Shown here piece after piece: positions 17,423 to 25,322 of a DNA stretch of 64,000 nucleotides. A program made the translations under genes and the position numbers. The notes below the pieces were generated by a model. It saw nothing but the letters and a program-made list of their open reading frames with translations. It was not told the origin of the DNA and ran no database searches. Every line of letters begins with the position of its first letter. Position 1 is the first letter of the stretch. Source of the DNA: Bradyrhizobium tropiciagri (GTDB lineage: Bacteria; Pseudomonadota; Alphaproteobacteria; Rhizobiales; Xanthobacteraceae); the NCBI RefSeq assembly GCF_018130545.1, contig NZ_JAFCKF010000006.1, positions 248,001-312,000 on the forward strand. The letters are read 5' to 3'.

Positions 17423-19714
17423 CTAGAACGTCGCCGCCAGCGTCAGGCGGACGGCGAGCGGCTCGGCGGGATGGACATGGCGGTCGGCGACGCCGTCGAT
17501 CGGTTCGCCCGGTAGCCGCGACAGATAGTAGTATTCGATCTGGTTGGTCTGGGCGTTGAAGAGATTGAGGACGTCGAGCTGCAGCCGCATCCCGTTGTCG
17601 AATTTGTAGCCGGCGCGGGCGTTGACGATGAACGACGACAGTGAACGGACGCTGTCGTCCTCGATCAGCGGGCGCGGCCCGAAGTAACGGGCGCGCAGGC
17701 TGCCGAACCAGCCGGTGTCGTGGCCAAAGCTGACGCCGCCGCTCGCGACCCAGCTAGGTGCGCCCGGAATGAAATTGCCGACCGGATCATAGTCGGTGAA
17801 GCGGGCGCGGGTATAGGCGAGGTCGAAGTCGAGGCTCATCCACGGCAGCAGTTTGTACTGATTGGTCCACTCGACGCCGACCCGCCGGCTCGACCGGCTC
17901 GGCTCGGTGGTGCCGGCATCACCGACGAACAGCAGCTCGGAATCGAAGTCGAGCACGAACACCGAAAGCGAGGAGGTGAGCCCGTCGACCGCCCTGGTGC
18001 GGATGCCGAGCTCGGCACCCTTCGAGCGCACCAACAGCGGCACGCGATCGAGCGGCGTAACCTTGTCGTTGGGATCGACCGTGATGGTCGCGCCACGGAT
18101 ATCGTTGGAATGCAGGCCGAAGCCGGCATTGCCGTAGAACTCGGTCTTGGCCCAGGGACCAAGCACGATGCCGGCCTTCGGGCTCGTCATCGCCGCCTGC
18201 GCGTTGCCGGAATTCTGCGGCGTGTCGCTCAGCACATGGCCGGCGAAATAATCCTCGCGCAGACCGACCGTGGTGCGCAGCCAGTCGGTCCAGCGCGCTG
18301 TGGTATCGGCCCAGAGCGCGACGCTGCCCTCCTGCACCTGGTCGTTGCGCACGGTGGACAGGATCTCGCGCTGCATGGTCTTGAACAGGCCGACATTGAT
18401 GTCGTCGTAGCGGGTCTGCACCCCGAACCGGGTCTGGGTATCGATGCCGGCGATGCGGACATCGGCGGCGTGGCTGGCATCGAAGCCGTACACGGTACGC
18501 TTGTCGGTCTGGCTGAACTGATCGCCATTGACCGGGTCGTCGAGAAAATAGGTGAAGTCGTTGTAGAGCTGCAGCGACGAGCGGATCACATAGGCGTTGA
18601 GCTTGGTCTGCCCATAGTCGCTCGATTGCGCCCAATTGCCGGACAGGCTGAAGCGGCTGGAGGTGCCGCCATCGGTCGGATCGAGAGAACCGTAACGGTC
18701 GATCAGCCCCTGATCGATCGCGCGCTGCGCAACCTGGTCGGTCGAGTTCCAGCCGTTGGAATAGGCCATCGCAGTCAGCGAGAAGCCGTCGGTCGCGGTG
18801 CCCTGGCTGTAGCGCAGCACGCCGTTGAGCTTGCGGATATCGTCCGGCACGTCCCACGGGCCGTTGTATTTGTTGGCCTCGAAGGCCGCGAGCAGCGTTC
18901 CGTCTCCGACGCGCGTCGAGCCCGCGGCCATCGCGCGCCGATAGCCGAAGCTGCCGGCGGTCAGCTCCACGATGTTCTTCGAAAGCCGATCGAGATAATT
19001 GATGTCGACCGCGCCGGCGGAGGCGAAGTCGCCCTTGTCCGCATAGTAAGGACCCTTGCGGACATCCATCGACTGGATCAGCTCCGGGACGAGGAAGTTG
19101 ATGTCGGCATAGCCCTGGCCGTGGCCATGGGTCGGCATGTTGACCGGCATGCCGTCGACCGTGATCGCGAGATCGGTGCCGTGGTCGAGATTGAAGCCGC
19201 GCAGAAAATACTGGTTGGCTTTACCTTCGCCGGAATGCTGGGTGACGATCAATCCGGGCACCGCCTCCAGCACTTCGCCGACGCGCGAGACCGGCCGTGC
19301 ATTCACCTCGTCGCCGCTGATCTGCCGCGCGCTGGCGGCGGTCGGTTGCAGATTGGAATCAGACCCAGTCGCAGAGCTGCCGGTGACACCGTTGGTCACA
19401 ATACTGGGCTGGCTCGCTCGCGGCGCGGCGGGCTTGCGGCCACCGGCGACGGCATGGCGCGAAGGCTGCGACGGCTTGGCACGCCTCGGCGGCGCCTGAT
19501 CGGGCGACGTCACTGTCACCGGTGGGAGTTGCCCGGGTGCCGCAGCAAGTGTCTGCGCCTCGGTGGCCGGTGCGAATGCGGCAATGGATGCGGCGGCGGG
19601 AAATATCCGCCATGCAGTACGACGCAACGCCCATGCCCCCGCACGATACCTGTTACAGTCTCGCGACGACCGCACCAGTCCAACCAATCCCGGCCAGCGA
19701 ACGCTAGCAAGCAC
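17423..19714 (-). CDS. TonB-dependent outer-membrane receptor, probable nickel-related uptake
   Basis: A receptor of up to 763 residues. After the signal region (RRTAWRIFPAAASIAAFAP, cut near ATEAQ) come a TonB-box-like VTVTSPD, the plug domain (SRVGEVLEAVPGLIV, NQYFLRGFNLDHGTDLAITV, VRKGPYYADKGDFASAGAV) and the 22-strand barrel ending in a terminal Phe (LTLAATF). It faces nikR across an exact NikR operator, so nickel (or a nickel chelate) is the likely cargo. The outermost start, GTG 19714, is next to the operator and lacks a ribosome-binding site. TTG 19627, giving M-RRTAWRIF and a compact signal peptide, is more likely; GTG 19675 is another option. Confidence 0.88.
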   Translation of the reverse strand: MLASVRWPGLVGLVRSSRDCNRYRAGAWALRRTAWRIFPAAASIAAFAPATEAQTLAAAPGQLPPVTVTSPDQAPPRRAKPSQPSRHAVAGGRKPAAPRASQPSIVTNGVTGSSATGSDSNLQPTAASARQISGDEVNARPVSRVGEVLEAVPGLIVTQHSGEGKANQYFLRGFNLDHGTDLAITVDGMPVNMPTHGHGQGYADINFLVPELIQSMDVRKGPYYADKGDFASAGAVDINYLDRLSKNIVELTAGSFGYRRAMAAGSTRVGDGTLLAAFEANKYNGPWDVPDDIRKLNGVLRYSQGTATDGFSLTAMAYSNGWNSTDQVAQRAIDQGLIDRYGSLDPTDGGTSSRFSLSGNWAQSSDYGQTKLNAYVIRSSLQLYNDFTYFLDDPVNGDQFSQTDKRTVYGFDASHAADVRIAGIDTQTRFGVQTRYDDINVGLFKTMQREILSTVRNDQVQEGSVALWADTTARWTDWLRTTVGLREDYFAGHVLSDTPQNSGNAQAAMTSPKAGIVLGPWAKTEFYGNAGFGLHSNDIRGATITVDPNDKVTPLDRVPLLVRSKGAELGIRTRAVDGLTSSLSVFVLDFDSELLFVGDAGTTEPSRSSRRVGVEWTNQYKLLPWMSLDFDLAYTRARFTDYDPVGNFIPGAPSWVASGGVSFGHDTGWFGSLRARYFGPRPLIEDDSVRSLSSFIVNARAGYKFDNGMRLQLDVLNLFNAQTNQIEYYYLSRLPGEPIDGVADRHVHPAEPLAVRLTLAATF

Positions 19715-19715
19715 A

Positions 19716-19743
19716 GTATGATGTTACAAGAAAAATATCATAC
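19716..19743. promoter_or_regulatory. NikR operator between the receptor gene and nikR
   Basis: GTATGA (19716-19721), 16 bases, then TCATAC (19738-19743): this equals the E. coli nik operator consensus GTATGA-N16-TCATAC at every defined position. Each half-site is read on its own strand as TATGAT, which matches five of six bases of a -10 box, so nickel-bound NikR could block promoters in both directions. It lies 25 nt before the nikR start and touches the receptor's outermost start codon. Confidence 0.9.
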
Positions 19744-19768
19744 TGACGCCCCGCAACACGGATAGTCC

Positions 19769-20212
19769 ATGCAACGCATCACCATCACCATCGAGGATGA
19801 TCTGCTCGCGGAGATCGACGCCGCCGCCGAGGCGCGCGGCTATCAGAACCGTTCCGAGATCATCCGCGACCTTGCGCGCGCCGGTCTGCAGCAGAGCGCG
19901 GAGGAAGCCCCGTCAGGGCAATGCGTCGCGGCGCTGGTCTATGTCTACGACCACGCCGCGCGCGACCTGTCGAAGCGGCTGGTGCAGAATTTTCACGGCC
20001 ATCACGATTTGTCGCTGGCGACGCTGCACGTCCATCTCGACGACGACAGCTGCATGGAAGTGACGGCGCTGAAGGGGCCGAGCGGCGAGGTCCGCCACCT
20101 CGCCGACCACGTCATCGCCGAGCGCGGCGTACGCTATGGCCGCGTCGTGATGATCCCGACCGGCCCGGAGAATAAGCCGCGCAAGCGGGGGCGTGGGCAC
20201 AGGCATGATTGA
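19769..20212 (+). CDS. nikR: Nickel-responsive transcriptional regulator NikR
   Basis: A 147-residue tetrameric repressor that binds DNA when loaded with nickel. Residues 1-45 are the ribbon-helix-helix domain (MQRITITIEDDLLAEIDAAA, then NRSEIIRDLARAGL). The C-terminal ACT-like domain holds all four nickel ligands at the same numbers as E. coli NikR: His76, His87, His89 and Cys95 (HVHLDDDSC). The tail is basic and His-containing (KRGRGHRHD). Its operator is directly upstream, so it probably represses itself and the divergent receptor gene. No nikABCDE transporter or urease/hydrogenase gene is in the window. Confidence 0.95.
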   Translation: MQRITITIEDDLLAEIDAAAEARGYQNRSEIIRDLARAGLQQSAEEAPSGQCVAALVYVYDHAARDLSKRLVQNFHGHHDLSLATLHVHLDDDSCMEVTALKGPSGEVRHLADHVIAERGVRYGRVVMIPTGPENKPRKRGRGHRHD

Positions 20213-20218
20213 CGGTGC

Positions 20219-20363
20219 TTCCCTCGCCCCGCTTGCGGGGAGAGGTCGGATTGCATCGTCAGATGCAATCCGGGTGAGGGGGTACAGGTCGTTCCCAGGA
20301 GATTGCTCGCGGAGAGAGCCCCTCACCCCGACCCTCTTCCCGCAAGAGCGGGGCGAGGGAGAA
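20219..20363. repeat. Palindromic repeat, CCTCTCCCC/GGGGAGAGG family, copy 2
   Basis: The left end CCCTCGCCCCGCTTGCGGGGAGAGG is mirrored by CCCTCTTCCCGCAAGAGCGGGGCGAGGG at the right end. An internal hairpin at 20247-20272 has a perfect 11-bp stem (CGGATTGCATC/GATGCAATCCG) with a GTCA loop. It fills the gap between the convergent nikR and HMG-CoA-lyase-like genes. Confidence 0.82.
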
Positions 20364-20368
20364 GAAAG

Positions 20369-21316
20369 TTACGCCGCTTTCGCCTTGGTGCCGCGCGGCA
20401 GACCGGCGCGGGCAAGGCCGCCATAGAGCTGCTCGTTCGGCATCTCGGACTTCAGGATCGCGCGCACCTCGACGAGGCGATCGAGATCGATGCCGGTCGG
20501 AAATCCCTTGCTCTCACACAGGAAGACGAGGTCCTCGAACACGACATTGCCGGTCGCGCCCGGCGCGAACGGGCAGCCGCCGAGGCCGCCGAGCGAGCCG
20601 TCGAGCACACGAGCACCCTCATCGAGCGCCGCGGAAGCGTTGGCGATGCCCATGCCGCGGGTGTCGTGCAGGTGGACGCAGACCGGCTTGGAGCCCGCGA
20701 TCCTCACCGCGCCGCGCGTCAACTCGCCGACCGCCTTCGGCCCGGCATAGCCGACGGTATCGGCGATCGCGACCATGTCGACGCCGACCTCGTAGAGCTT
20801 TTCGGTGAGGCGCAGCACCTCCTTCGGATCGACGGCACCTACGATCGAGCAGCCCAGCCCCATCGAGATCGCGGCATTGACCAGCGGCTTGTGCGTGCTG
20901 GCATCGCGCAGCTCGCAGAGCCGCTTGATGTTCTCGATCGCGGATTCGCGCGAGCGGTTGGCATTGGCCTGGCTGTGCTCCTCGGTCGCCGACACCACCG
21001 AGGCGATCTCGGCGACGCCGGAGGCCAGCGCCTCGTTGACGCCGCGCTCGTTCAGCGCCAGCGCAACGCCATGCGCGCCGGGCAGCGCGGCAATGGTTGC
21101 GACGACATCGCGGACATCGACGAATTGCGGGAAGGTTTTCGCCGGCAGGAACGAGCCGACCTCGAAATGCCTGACGCCGGCGGCATATTCGTCGCGCACC
21201 CAGCGCTGCTTCGCCGCGGTCGACGGGAACGTCTTCACCAGCTGCAGGCCGTCGCGCAGACCGACTTCGCGCAGGCTCACTCTGTCGTTGGGATAGATAT
21301 CGTGGACACGGGTCAT
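20369..21316 (-). CDS. Hydroxymethylglutaryl-CoA lyase family protein
   Basis: A 315-residue TIM-barrel lyase. The first strand carries SLREVGLRDGLQ (the metal- and substrate-binding RDGLQ signature), CVHLHDTRGMGIAN gives the two metal-binding histidines (HLHDTRG), and GGLGGCPFAPGATGNV contains the catalytic Cys of the HMG-CoA lyase signature. The expected reaction is cleavage of 3-hydroxy-3-methylglutaryl-CoA (or a close analogue such as citramalyl-CoA) to acetyl-CoA plus a ketoacid. ATG 21316 begins 7 nt after the stop of the CoA-transferase gene, so the two form an operon: activation, then cleavage. The upstream open frame is not homologous. Confidence 0.85.
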   Translation of the reverse strand: MTRVHDIYPNDRVSLREVGLRDGLQLVKTFPSTAAKQRWVRDEYAAGVRHFEVGSFLPAKTFPQFVDVRDVVATIAALPGAHGVALALNERGVNEALASGVAEIASVVSATEEHSQANANRSRESAIENIKRLCELRDASTHKPLVNAAISMGLGCSIVGAVDPKEVLRLTEKLYEVGVDMVAIADTVGYAGPKAVGELTRGAVRIAGSKPVCVHLHDTRGMGIANASAALDEGARVLDGSLGGLGGCPFAPGATGNVVFEDLVFLCESKGFPTGIDLDRLVEVRAILKSEMPNEQLYGGLARAGLPRGTKAKAA

Positions 21317-21323
21317 GGCAGCC

Positions 21324-22511
21324 TCACGCAGCGTTTCCGGTTGATGACATCTTCTGATGGGAGAGCTCGGCACGCACCGCATCGGTATCGGCGCCAAGCA
21401 CCGGCACTTTCAGGCCTTCGCCGATATTGCTGCCGTTCCACTCGACCGGCAACGCCGGGACGCGAAACGGCTTGCCGTCGGCGTTGACATTGTTGACCAG
21501 ACCGCCGGGGCGCAGCACATGCGGGTCCCTGAGCAGATCCTCGGGCCGATTGATCGGCGAGAAGCAGATGTTGAGCGCGTCGAGCCGCGCCGAGAGGTCG
21601 GCCACGTTCCAGCCTTTGATCACCTCGGCGACGCGCGGAATGATCCGGTCGCGCGCCATGATGCGGTCGGTGGTTGAGCGCAGCGTCGGATCGTCGGCGA
21701 ACTCCGTCAGACCAAACTCGCGGCAGAAGCTCTGCCAATGACCTTCGGTGACGACGCCGATGAAGATGCGATCGCCATTGGCGGCATCGAAGATATCGTA
21801 GATCGGCCAGGCATGCTCGCGCTCCGGCATCGAGCGCGGCTTGCGTCCGGTCATCTCGTACTCGACCATGTGCTGGGCAACCAGGAACAGGCAGTTCTCG
21901 AACAGGCCGATGCGGATGTCCGCGCCATCCTTGTTGCCGCCCCGTTTCTGGTAGAGCGCGGCGAGGATCGAGATCACCCCGAACATGCCGCCCATGATGT
22001 CGTTGGCGGAAGAGCCGACGCGCTGCGGCTTGTCGCTTGTCCCGGTCATCGCAGCGAGGCCCGACATCATCTGCACGACCTCGTCGAGCGCCGGGCGATG
22101 ATCGTAGGGGCCGGACAGAAAGCCCTTGTGGCCGGCGATGATCAGATGCGGATATTTCGCGCGCAGCTGATCTGCGCCAAGCCCCTGCTTGTCGAGCTGG
22201 CCATCGCGAAAATTCTCCAGGAACACGTCGGCGCCGGCGAGTAGCTGGTGCATCGTGTCGCGATCTTCCGCCTTGGCGAAATCCAGCACGACGCTGCGCT
22301 TGCCGCGGTTGAACAGCGGGAAGAACGAGACGCCCATGCCGCCGAGCGAGCGGGTCTTGTCACCTGCGGGAGGTTCGACCTTGATCACCTCGGCGCCGAG
22401 TTGCGCCAGGATCATGCCGCAGGTCGGCCCCATCACCATGTGGGTCATCTCGACGACCCTTACGCCCTCCAGCGGCAGTCCGCTCCCGGTCATCGGTTTC
22501 TCCGTGCTCAT
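21324..22511 (-). CDS. CaiB/BaiF-family CoA transferase
   Basis: A 395-residue family III CoA transferase that moves CoA between acyl donors through an enzyme-aspartyl intermediate. It starts GLPLEGVRVVEMTHMVMGPT, has the family's AQLGAEVIKVEPPAGDKTR and DVFLENFRDGQ strands, and PALDEVVQMMSG, where the catalytic Asp is expected. Pairing with an HMG-CoA-lyase-like enzyme suggests a succinyl-CoA-dependent transferase for 3-hydroxy-3-methylglutarate, itaconate/citramalate or a similar diacid, as for SUGCT-type enzymes. ATG 22511 (MSTEKPMTGSG) is chosen over the far upstream frame end, which reads through the divergent gap. Confidence 0.87.
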   Translation of the reverse strand: MSTEKPMTGSGLPLEGVRVVEMTHMVMGPTCGMILAQLGAEVIKVEPPAGDKTRSLGGMGVSFFPLFNRGKRSVVLDFAKAEDRDTMHQLLAGADVFLENFRDGQLDKQGLGADQLRAKYPHLIIAGHKGFLSGPYDHRPALDEVVQMMSGLAAMTGTSDKPQRVGSSANDIMGGMFGVISILAALYQKRGGNKDGADIRIGLFENCLFLVAQHMVEYEMTGRKPRSMPEREHAWPIYDIFDAANGDRIFIGVVTEGHWQSFCREFGLTEFADDPTLRSTTDRIMARDRIIPRVAEVIKGWNVADLSARLDALNICFSPINRPEDLLRDPHVLRPGGLVNNVNADGKPFRVPALPVEWNGSNIGEGLKVPVLGADTDAVRAELSHQKMSSTGNAA

Positions 22512-22528
22512 GCGCTCTTGTTCAGACG

Positions 22529-22570
22529 CGTTTTCTTCACGCGAACCGGTACCCACTTCGCTCGAAAACG
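22529..22570. repeat. Short palindromic repeat, AACCGGT(T/A)CCCACTT family
   Basis: CGTTTTC (22529-22535) and GAAAACG (22564-22570) flank the core GCGAACCGGTACCCACTTCGC. The same core, with different end arms, occurs at 33520-33564 and 37949-37993 and a degraded form at 25179-25222. This copy is 18 nt upstream of the CoA-transferase start, in the divergent promoter region. Confidence 0.65.
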
Positions 22571-22625
22571 CTTTGTGATCGGCGCAGGTTAGGCTTCCGC
22601 ACGCTATCTGAAAAATATAATCTGT

Positions 22626-22653
22626 CGAATAGTGCATTCGTCGTTCTAGAACG
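22626..22653. promoter_or_regulatory. Candidate LysR-type regulator binding sites
   Basis: In the CoA-transferase/lysR divergent gap, CGAAT-N5-ATTCG (22626-22640) and the perfect 12-bp palindrome CGTTCTAGAACG (22642-22653) lie side by side, ending 10 nt before the LysR start codon. LysR proteins usually bind such dyads next to their own gene. Which dyad, if either, is the operator is not known. Confidence 0.38.
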
Positions 22654-22663
22654 CTGAACAGTC

Positions 22664-23587
22664 ATGGATTCGCGCCAGCTTCGCTATTTCATCGCGGTCT
22701 ACGAGCAGCGCAACCTGTCGCGGGCGGCAGATCAGGCCAATGTCGCGCAATCCGCGCTGAGCCACCACATCGCCAATCTGGAAGCGGAATTCGCCACGCC
22801 GCTGTTCGAGCGCAAGCCGCGCGGCATGGAACCGACCGCCGCGGGCGAGCGGCTCTACGAGCATGCCCGCATCATCCTGCGCGCGATGGCGGCGGCCGAG
22901 CGCGAGATCAAGGAAGGCGGCGGCGCCATTGCCGGCGACATCTCGATCGGCATGGCCAATTCGGCGATGAAGGCGATCGGCGTACCGCTGATGCGGACCG
23001 TGCTGACGAAATATCCGAACCTGAAGCTGTCGCTGACCGAGAGCCTGTCCGGCGCGACGCTGCTGCACCTGATGAGTTCCGAGGTCGATCTCGCGCTGGT
23101 CTATAACCCCCCGTCGGAAAAGGACCTGATCGCCGAGCCCGTGCTGGAGGAGCAGATGTTCTGCGTCGGCACCGAGCAGCTGATCGGCAAGAAGGCGCCG
23201 ATCAGCTTCGAGGAGGTCGCGCGGCTGCCGCTGATCCTGCTGCGGCATGGGCTGTCGGCGCGTGCGCTACTGGACGATCCGGTGCCGCTGAAGCGGCTTG
23301 AAGCCAATGCGATCATGCATCTCAATTCCACCAGCGGCATGATCGGCGCACTCACCGCGGGCCTCGGCTGCACGATCGCGACGACGCACTTCGTCAAGGA
23401 GCCGCTGAAGGCCCGGCTGCTGGTCGCCCGCGAGGTGATCGAACCGAAACTGACCCGCACGCTCTATCTCTGCCGCCTGCGCAACCGCCCGATGACCTAT
23501 GTCATGGAGGAAATGTGCCGGCTGATCCGCGCGCTGATCGCCGACCAGGTCGGCCGCGGCGCGTGGGAGGCGACGCTGTTGATCTGA
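22664..23587 (+). CDS. LysR-family transcriptional regulator
   Basis: A 307-residue regulator. The N-terminal winged helix-turn-helix is clear: MDSRQLRYFIAVYEQRNLSRAADQANVAQSALSHHIANLE, followed by the linker helix and a periplasmic-binding-protein-like effector domain (GDISIGMANSAMKAIGVPL, DLALVYNPPSEKDL, GLGCTIATTHFVKE). The pattern is close to the NAC/CBL-type subgroup. It is divergent from the CoA transferase-lyase operon and followed by an MFS transporter on its own strand, the usual arrangement for a regulator of a small catabolic unit, with a pathway acid or CoA ester as likely inducer. Confidence 0.9.
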   Translation: MDSRQLRYFIAVYEQRNLSRAADQANVAQSALSHHIANLEAEFATPLFERKPRGMEPTAAGERLYEHARIILRAMAAAEREIKEGGGAIAGDISIGMANSAMKAIGVPLMRTVLTKYPNLKLSLTESLSGATLLHLMSSEVDLALVYNPPSEKDLIAEPVLEEQMFCVGTEQLIGKKAPISFEEVARLPLILLRHGLSARALLDDPVPLKRLEANAIMHLNSTSGMIGALTAGLGCTIATTHFVKEPLKARLLVAREVIEPKLTRTLYLCRLRNRPMTYVMEEMCRLIRALIADQVGRGAWEATLLI

Positions 23588-23714
23588 GATCGAAAATATC
23601 GAACGATCCCTTCGATATGTTCGTCTGGATTTCTGGCTCCCGGCTGCCAAACATGGCCTGACCGGCACGCTTTCCCAAGAAAGGCTGCCGCCAGCGCATC
23701 CGGGGAGGAGCAAG

Positions 23715-25127
23715 ATGAGCGCCGTCGATGTCGGCTCTGCGGTCGATCTCGCCACGACGACAAGCAGGCCCGACGAGATCTCGCGGCGGCTCGAGGCGCT
23801 GCCCACGTCCGGCTATGTCTGGCGGCTGGTGGTCCTGCTCTCGCTCGGCGGCTGCTTCGAAATCTACGATCTGTTCTTCACCGGCTATATCGCGCCGGGT
23901 CTCGCCCGCAGCGGGCTGATGACCACGACGACGCAGGCCTTCTTCGGGTTCTCCGGGATCGGCGCCTTCGTCGCGGCGACCTTCGCCGGCCTGTTCATCG
24001 GCACTTTCTGCCTCGGCTTCCTCGCCGATCGCTACGGGCGCAAGGCGGTCTTCACCTGGTCGCTGCTGTTCTACAGCGCAGCATCGGTGATCATGGCGTG
24101 CCAGACCACGCCTGGCGGTCTGCTGCTTTGGCGCTTCATTGCCGGTATCGGCATCGGCATCGAGGTGATTACCATCGACGCCTACATCACCGAGCTGGTG
24201 CCGAGCTGGATGCGCGGCCGGGCCTTTGCGATCAACCAGGCCGTGATGCTGTCGGCAGTCCCAATCGTCGCCGCGCTGTCGTGGTGGCTGGTGCCGCTCT
24301 CGCCGCACGGCATCGACGGCTGGCGCTGGGTGGTGCTTATCGGTGCTGCCGCCAGCATGATCATCTGGGTGCTGCGGCTTTACGTGCCGGAAAGCCCGCT
24401 CTGGCTCGCCCGCCACGGCCGCGTAGCCGAGGCTGAAAAAATCATGCGGACCCTCGAGGCCGCATCGCCTACGGCCGCGCCGCGCCCTGCCCCGGCAGCC
24501 ACGATGGCGCCGACACGCGCGGTGGTCGAGACCGGCTATGCCGACCTGTTCCGGCCGCCTTATGTGTCGCTCGTCGTTCTGTTCATGATCTTCAACCTCT
24601 GCCAGGCATTCGGCGTCTACGGCTTCTCCAACTGGGTTCCGGCGCTGCTGGTCGAAAAGGGCATCAACGTCACCAAGAGCCTGCAATATTCGTTCATCAT
24701 CGCGGTCGCCTATCCGCTGGCGCCGCTGCTGGCTGCAACCTTCGCCGATCGCTTCGAGCGCAAATGGATCATCTGCGGCGCGGCCGCCGCGATCTCGGTG
24801 TTCGGTCTCGCCTTCGCGCAGCTCACCGAACCTGTGCTGCTGATTGCCAGCGGCGTGATGGTGACCGGCGCCAACATGACGCTGTCCTACGCCTATCACG
24901 CCTACCAGACCGAAGTGTTCCCGACCGCGATCCGCGCCCGCGCCGCGGGGCTGGTCTATTCGATGAGCCGGCTCAGCGCGACCTTCTCCGGTTTCATCGT
25001 GGCGTTCATGTTGAGGGAGGCCGGCGTCATCGGGGTGTTCGGCCTGATCACCGCGGCGATGGTGATCGTGATCATTGCCATTGGTGTCTGGGGACCCAAC
25101 GTCCGTGGCAAGCCACTCGACGCCTAA
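23715..25127 (+). CDS. MFS transporter, metabolite:proton symporter type
   Basis: A 470-residue transporter with 12 predicted helices. Motif A is present as GFLADRYGRKAVF between helices 2 and 3, and LRLYVPESPLWLARHGR before the central loop resembles the sugar/organic-acid porter pattern PESPRWL. The central cytoplasmic loop is Ala/Pro-rich. The second half repeats the loop motif as ATFADRFERKW. Its position after the LysR gene, opposite the CoA-transferase operon, suggests it imports the acid they degrade. GGGGAGGAGC precedes ATG 23715. Its stop codon TAA forms part of an inverted repeat. Confidence 0.85.
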   Translation: MSAVDVGSAVDLATTTSRPDEISRRLEALPTSGYVWRLVVLLSLGGCFEIYDLFFTGYIAPGLARSGLMTTTTQAFFGFSGIGAFVAATFAGLFIGTFCLGFLADRYGRKAVFTWSLLFYSAASVIMACQTTPGGLLLWRFIAGIGIGIEVITIDAYITELVPSWMRGRAFAINQAVMLSAVPIVAALSWWLVPLSPHGIDGWRWVVLIGAAASMIIWVLRLYVPESPLWLARHGRVAEAEKIMRTLEAASPTAAPRPAPAATMAPTRAVVETGYADLFRPPYVSLVVLFMIFNLCQAFGVYGFSNWVPALLVEKGINVTKSLQYSFIIAVAYPLAPLLAATFADRFERKWIICGAAAAISVFGLAFAQLTEPVLLIASGVMVTGANMTLSYAYHAYQTEVFPTAIRARAAGLVYSMSRLSATFSGFIVAFMLREAGVIGVFGLITAAMVIVIIAIGVWGPNVRGKPLDA

Positions 25128-25165
25128 AGCGCGATGAGATTGGGTTGAATCGTCATCGCGCTTTA
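25126..25165. repeat. AAAGCGCGATGA inverted repeat at MFS gene end
   Basis: AAAGCGCGATGA (25126-25137) pairs perfectly with TCATCGCGCTTT (25153-25164) around a 15-nt loop. The left arm contains the last two bases of the MFS stop codon, so the repeat is fused to the gene end and could stabilise or terminate its transcript. Confidence 0.8.
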
Positions 25166-25178
25166 GCGCCTCGTTTGA

Positions 25179-25222
25179 GCATGATCTTTCCGGAAAACCG
25201 CTTCGCACGTTTCCGGATCATG
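25179..25222. repeat. GCATGATC...GGAAAACC...GATCATGC palindromic repeat
   Basis: GCATGATCTTTCCGGAAAA is mirrored by CGTTTCCGGATCATGC. The same element, with the core GGAAAACCGGTCCCCACTTTTCC, recurs at 33520-33564. Here it directly follows the AAAGCGCGATGA repeat; the two together occupy most of the gap before the EI24-family gene. Confidence 0.8.
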
Positions 25223-25322
25223 CTTTAGCTCGAAAACCCTGTTACCGCGACACAAGCGGCACTTGCCGAAGCCATAATGGGTGGCTACCTCTCGCACGTG
25301 AATTTGTAGAGGTAACCCGGTC

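Noticed and set aside
17720-19765. 681-codon plus-strand open frame antisense to the receptor gene
   Set aside because: It overlaps the receptor along its length, shows mirror-frame composition, and would also run through the NikR operator.
23502-25208. 568-codon minus-strand open frame across the MFS gene
   Set aside because: Antisense to a clear transporter; composition (Arg/Asp/His-rich) typical of shadow frames.
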